Below are positions 61,339-64,000 of a stretch of DNA of 64,000 nt, one piece after another (position 1 is the stretch's first letter; every line of letters begins with the position of its first letter). Below the pieces are notes generated by a model. That model saw only the letters and a program-made list of their open reading frames with translations. It searched no databases and was not told the DNA's origin. The position numbers were made by a program, and so were the translations under genes. The DNA is from Hoskinsella mucinilytica (GTDB taxonomy: Bacteria; Bacillota_I; Bacilli_A; Erysipelotrichales; Erysipelotrichaceae), in NCBI RefSeq assembly GCF_045223415.1, contig NZ_JBEQZJ010000016.1:1-64000 (forward strand), given 5' to 3'.

Positions 61339-61849
61339 CAGAACGTTTGCGTATCAAAGAAGAAATGCCTTATCTATTGAGGAAGTAAACGTAAAAAGTA
61401 GTCAAATCGTACAACGCTTATTGCCTTATTTACATGGTAGGGTTGGAATCTATATGGCATATGGTAAGGAAGTGAGTGTAGAGGCATTGCGTCTACACCA
61501 AGAATTCTGTTTTTGTGCTCCTGTTACCTTACAAAATTATGAGATGAAATTTTATCAAATCGATGAACATACACTATTTGAACAACATGCTTATGGTATA
61601 TGGGAACCTATAGGAACTCTTGAGGTTCTACCAGAACACATAGATTGCATGATCATTCCTATCGTAGCATTTGATGAACACAAACATCGTTTGGGGCATG
61701 GAAAGGGCTATTATGATCGCTATTTAGCTTCTTATAAGGGAGTTAAGATTGGTGTCGCATTTGAATGTCAAAAAGTAGAGGCAATTCAATGTAATTCTCA
61801 TGATGTGGATATGGATGTCATAGTTACTGAGGATGCCATTTATTTATAA
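61331..61849 (+). CDS. 5-formyltetrahydrofolate cyclo-ligase
   Basis: ATP-dependent conversion of 5-formyl-THF to 5,10-methenyl-THF. The C-terminal signature RLGHGKGYYDRYL and IIPIVAFDEH are clear. About 172 residues. The start is uncertain: TTG 61331, overlapping the sufB stop behind GAGTGA, or GTG 61322 without a ribosome binding site. Overlap with sufB implies co-transcription with the Fe-S operon. Confidence 0.92.
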   Translation: MDNRTFAYQRRNALSIEEVNVKSSQIVQRLLPYLHGRVGIYMAYGKEVSVEALRLHQEFCFCAPVTLQNYEMKFYQIDEHTLFEQHAYGIWEPIGTLEVLPEHIDCMIIPIVAFDEHKHRLGHGKGYYDRYLASYKGVKIGVAFECQKVEAIQCNSHDVDMDVIVTEDAIYL

Positions 61850-61873
61850 ATTAGAAATAATAAATATATGAAT

Positions 61874-61925
61874 AAAACCATAGATATCTTTCTCACAAAA
61901 AGAAATAGCATCTATGGTTTTTAAT
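61874..61925 (+). terminator. Terminator of the suf-folate operon
   Basis: AAAACCATAGAT (61874-61885) pairs perfectly with ATCTATGGTTTT (61910-61921), with an inner TTTCT/AGAAA pairing, followed by T-rich sequence. Confidence 0.88.
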
Positions 61926-62247
61926 TATTTAGGAGTATAAGCCTTAGCAGAGAATGTTAAGGATAACGATATCAAAGAGAGATAAGACCCATTTGTTAGA
62001 ACGTTTGATTTAGAAAAACAGTATGGTAGAACAAATGTATGTTACGTTTTAAGCTGTTTCAACATACTATCTGATCTCAATCAAAACAACAGTAAATTGT
62101 CACACAAACAGCCACAGGTCTATCATAGAATCACAAAACAGATGATCATCTATATCAATTTTACAAAATAACAGCATGATTTCATAGGAACCCCATTGCA
62201 TTTTGAAACCATTCATCCTAAAATAAAAATAAAAAAGGAGACCAATT
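61926..62247. other. Intergenic stretch without a recognisable gene
   Basis: 322 bp, AT-rich. A 61-codon frame without a start (61986-62171) is open here but shows no ribosome binding site and no recognised family. The last bases hold AAAAAAGGAG, the ribosome binding site of the next gene. No promoter with both elements was found. Confidence 0.5.
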
Positions 62248-62667
62248 ATGATTCATTCTAATATGCTCAAACGTACAAACGACAAGCATTTATTCTTCCT
62301 GCCGGAACCTCTGATAGCCGAACTTTGCTATCGGTTACGAGACGCCAACATTCCTTATAAAGCAATGTCATGGGAAGATCTTGTCACTGAACCTTATAAC
62401 CTCAAAAGCGTCCTGCCCCAATATAAACAAAGCGTTGAACATGCTCGTCAGAAATATAAAGTAGCAGGCTACAAAGACATCAACTGCATCGGTGCCATTG
62501 AAAGTAAGATTTCCAATGACAGTTTGTATGCTATGACCTTACTGTTTTTTGGAGAAACCATAGACCCAGACTATAAGAAACAGCAGGACGAATTGGCGGC
62601 AATTGCCAAACGTCATTACTACGAAGCTTATGCTGACATGCCCGGTATCCCTGTTTCCAAAAAATAA
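62248..62667 (+). CDS. Unknown 139-residue protein in an accessory patch
   Basis: Not recognised. Soluble, mixed charge, no signal peptide or membrane segment; C-terminal part rich in Lys/Ala/Tyr helices (DELAAIAKRHYYEAYADM). Good ribosome binding site AAAAGGAG before ATG 62248. Codons end in G or C more often than in neighbouring genes, suggesting a different origin. The downstream acetyltransferase scrap and hairpin array suggest an accessory locus. Confidence 0.6.
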   Translation: MIHSNMLKRTNDKHLFFLPEPLIAELCYRLRDANIPYKAMSWEDLVTEPYNLKSVLPQYKQSVEHARQKYKVAGYKDINCIGAIESKISNDSLYAMTLLFFGETIDPDYKKQQDELAAIAKRHYYEAYADMPGIPVSKK

Positions 62668-62678
62668 GGGATACATTC

Positions 62679-62774
62679 ATGATGAAAACCATTCATCAGG
62701 CAATCCAACCACAGTCTCTGTTTCAGGTCATCATGTCCAACAGAACTCATGTTAGAAAGTGGCTTGAGATATAA
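62679..62774 (+). pseudogene. Possible N-terminal remnant of a RimL-type acetyltransferase
   Basis: A 31-codon frame reads MMKTIHQAIQPQSLFQVIMS then NRTHVRKWLEI and stops. The pattern LFxxIxxNRxHxRxWL is typical of the beginning of ribosomal-protein (RimL-like) GNAT acetyltransferases, and nothing continues it. Most likely a truncated gene; a short real peptide is less likely. Confidence 0.35.
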
Positions 62775-62879
62775 GATAAATAATGATTAAGAGGGATAAG
62801 GTATATCTACAAGCGGAAGTTGTTAATAATAATTGATGATTATTGTAGTCGTACTCTTTGGTTTGCTGTGAGGTATAAC

Positions 62880-63008
62880 TGCCCTCGAGGACAGAGAATG
62901 TATCACCTATCACACCCTTCTGGTCAAAAGATATGTGGGACGTGATACACCTGCCGAGGGTTTCGTTTATTAAAAAGACATCCTAGAAAAAAGGTGTCTT
63001 TTTTTGCC
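62880..63008 (+). ncRNA. Putative structured small RNA with its own terminator
   Basis: Stem CCCTCG (62882-62887) / CGAGGG (62955-62960) encloses stem TGTATCAC (62899-62906) / GTGATACA (62942-62949) with further internal pairing, and a strong terminator follows at 62972-63005. No open frame covers it and no gene follows on this strand. 5' end unknown; a TATAAC at 62874-62879 is only a weak -10. It does not match 6S, SRP, tmRNA or RNase P RNA as far as I can see. Confidence 0.4.
62972..63005 (+). terminator. Terminator of the putative small RNA
   Basis: AAAGACA (62974-62980) pairs with TGTCTTT (62995-63001), with CC/GG extension across a one-base bulge, followed by T residues to 63005. Confidence 0.78.
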
Positions 63009-63042
63009 CTTATGAATGCATAGCTTAACGAATAAGGTAATT

Positions 63043-63067
63043 AGCATGCTTGTTCTGCGTGCTTTTA
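63043..63067 (+). terminator. Terminator-like hairpin
   Basis: AGCATGC (63043-63049) and GCGTGCT (63057-63063) pair with one G-U, followed by TTTAT. A second, weaker stop after the small RNA, or the first member of the hairpin array next to it. Confidence 0.45.
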
Positions 63068-63077
63068 TGCGTTTGTG

Positions 63078-63380
63078 ATTTAGATTCTATTGTCCTTACG
63101 GACAAGACATATTTGTTCCTTGATTCACGATCAAGCATCATATATTTAGATCAACTTGTCCTTACGGACAAGGCATTGGGGTATATCACACTATGACATT
63201 AATTAGATGCTCAAGTCAAAATAAGACTTGACAATCTGTTCAAAAAACCCGCATAAGACCTTTTCTGATTTAGATCCCCAAGCCGGAATAAGGCTTGACA
63301 TCGTCTTACAAACACCCACAGGGGTTGTAAGATATTTAGATTCCGAAGCCGGAATAACTAAAGGGCTTCATAATCTAAAT
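63078..63380. repeat. Array of seven covarying hairpins flanked by ATTTAGAT
   Basis: Stem pairs: TTGTCC/GGACAA (63090-63105), CTTGAT/ATCAAG (63119-63135), CTTGTCC/GGACAAG (63155-63172), TCAAGTC/GACTTGA (63211-63231), CAAGCC/GGCTTG (63279-63297), CTTACAA/TTGTAAG (63305-63331) and GAAGCC/GGCTTC (63345-63369). Five units follow ATTTAGAT or ATTAGAT (63078, 63144, 63202, 63268, 63334) and several are followed by GACAT or GCAT. Stem sequences differ but pairing is kept. The last unit overlaps the end of the HAD gene. Confidence 0.7.
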
Positions 63381-64000
63381 CATACAAAGTGCACAAGGCT
63401 TTGACAACACCATCCTCGTCATTGCTTAATGCTTCATAATGGCATACTTTTTTTAGTTCTGGATGAGCGTTTGCCATAGCATAAGAATAGGTACATTCTT
63501 TCATCATTTCATAATCATTCATATAATCACCAAATGCTACAAAGTCATCACTATGAAGTCCATGCCTTTGTTTCAACATAGCAATCGCTTTTCCTTTACT
63601 GACATCAGGATTACTAACATCGATCCAATCTTCTCCAGATACCACAGCACGAAGTTTTCCAGTAACAGGTTTTATGAAAGGATAGCTATTAGTTTCAGCG
63701 TTTCGTTTATCATAAACGGTGATTTTCGCAATTTGATCAATATTTGCGCCATCCATGATATCATCAACCTGTTTTCGATGAGCATAGTACATTTTTGCGT
63801 TTTCTAAAAACTGAGGATCATCACTTTCTAAATAGGCACTTTTAACACCACAAAGGATAGGAAAGGCATCTGGACAATTTCTTGCTTGTTGTATGACCGG
63901 TAAAATATCTTCATAAGCAAGTGCATCTGCATAAATGGGGGTTTCTCCTTGATACATCACACCACCATTTTCCGCAATAAACAGCATTTCCTTTGCTTCA
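63358..64000 (-). CDS. Cof-type HAD-superfamily phosphatase (5' part outside the window)
   Basis: C-terminal portion of a class-IIB HAD phosphatase. Visible: the cap domain, the lysine region VSKGKAIAMLKQRHG and the metal-binding GDYMNDYEMM with MANAHPELK. The N-terminal DxDGT nucleophile motif is missing because the frame stays open past base 64000, so an ATG at 63987 is not a believable start. Such enzymes dephosphorylate sugar phosphates or cofactors. The last codons lie inside the hairpin array. Confidence 0.88.
   Translation of the reverse strand, partial: EAKEMLFIAENGGVMYQGETPIYADALAYEDILPVIQQARNCPDAFPILCGVKSAYLESDDPQFLENAKMYYAHRKQVDDIMDGANIDQIAKITVYDKRNAETNSYPFIKPVTGKLRAVVSGEDWIDVSNPDVSKGKAIAMLKQRHGLHSDDFVAFGDYMNDYEMMKECTYSYAMANAHPELKKVCHYEALSNDEDGVVKALCTLYDLDYEAL

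Noticed and set aside
61986..62171. Open frame of 61 codons after the suf operon
   Set aside because: No start codon near its 5' end, no ribosome binding site, and no recognisable family; it may be chance or very old gene debris.
62820..63008. 6S RNA, SRP RNA, tmRNA or RNase P RNA
   Set aside because: The paired region is only about 80 nt, and the conserved cores of these RNAs (for example the SRP domain-IV loop or the RNase P GAGGAAAGTCC element) are absent.
63078..63380. CRISPR array
   Set aside because: The repeated units are not identical, spacing is irregular (about 25-70 bp), and there are no cas genes. The conserved feature is hairpin pairing, not repeat sequence.

Overview
The window looks like chromosomal DNA from a low-GC, spore-forming, probably anaerobic Gram-positive bacterium. 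The mix of genes (sigF, sigK and sigG, divIVA-ileS with a T-box, sufCDSUB, PilB/PilT pili, surface mucinase-type proteins) and the AT-rich codon use fit a gut Erysipelotrichia/Erysipelotrichaceae-like Firmicute. That placement is inference; no rRNA gene is present to confirm it. No tRNA, rRNA, complete insertion sequence or CRISPR array was seen.

Layout. (1) 0-8.8 kb: a NirA-type siroheme/4Fe-4S sulfite or nitrite reductase is divergent from a six-gene operon, hemA-hemC-cobA/hemD-hemB-hemL-(SirC/CbiK fusion). The operon covers every step from glutamyl-tRNA to siroheme, so enzyme and cofactor synthesis face each other across one short promoter region. (2) 8.8-13.6 kb: dacF, a new 54-residue membrane protein, spoIIAA-spoIIAB-sigF, a GNAT acetyltransferase and an unknown gene. 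(3) 13.6-21 kb: a secreted M60-type metalloprotease carrying a dockerin-like module, a membrane-anchored protein with a cohesin-like domain, and a secreted NlpC/P60-like protein. The promoters at both ends of this block share tandem TGTGAY-N5-TGTGAY boxes that resemble WalR sites. (4) 21-28.5 kb: a sigK-like gene and sigG (with a fine sigma-F/G promoter), then the conserved division cluster ylmC-sepF-ylmH-divIVA-ileS, interrupted by a DUF1905/C39-like fusion. (5) 28.5-30.6 kb: a membrane acyltransferase and an SpoU-type RNA methyltransferase.

(6) 30.8-42 kb: a complete 11-gene type IV pilus operon (major pilin, PilD, C, M, N, O, a PilX-like protein, two minor pilins, PilB, PilT). The last minor pilin carries four C-terminal repeats that read as CBM5/12 carbohydrate-binding modules, which suggests a glycan-binding pilus tip. 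(7) 42-53 kb: housekeeping genes: aminotransferase, T-box-controlled pheST, a metallophosphoesterase with a degraded active site, RNase J, peptide deformylase, ftsW, rsmD, coaD. (8) 53-62 kb: a membrane protein, HIT protein, two PrsA-like foldases, and divergent from them the sufCDSUB iron-sulfur operon ending in a folate cyclo-ligase. (9) 62-64 kb: a small accessory patch with an unknown gene of different base composition, an acetyltransferase scrap, a probable small RNA with its own terminator, an array of seven covarying hairpins, and the 3' part of a Cof-type HAD phosphatase that runs off the window.

The most interesting candidates are the carbohydrate-binding minor pilin, the dockerin-protease/cohesin-anchor pair, the hairpin array, and the shared WalR-like boxes. 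All assignments come from reading motifs by eye; no database search was possible.
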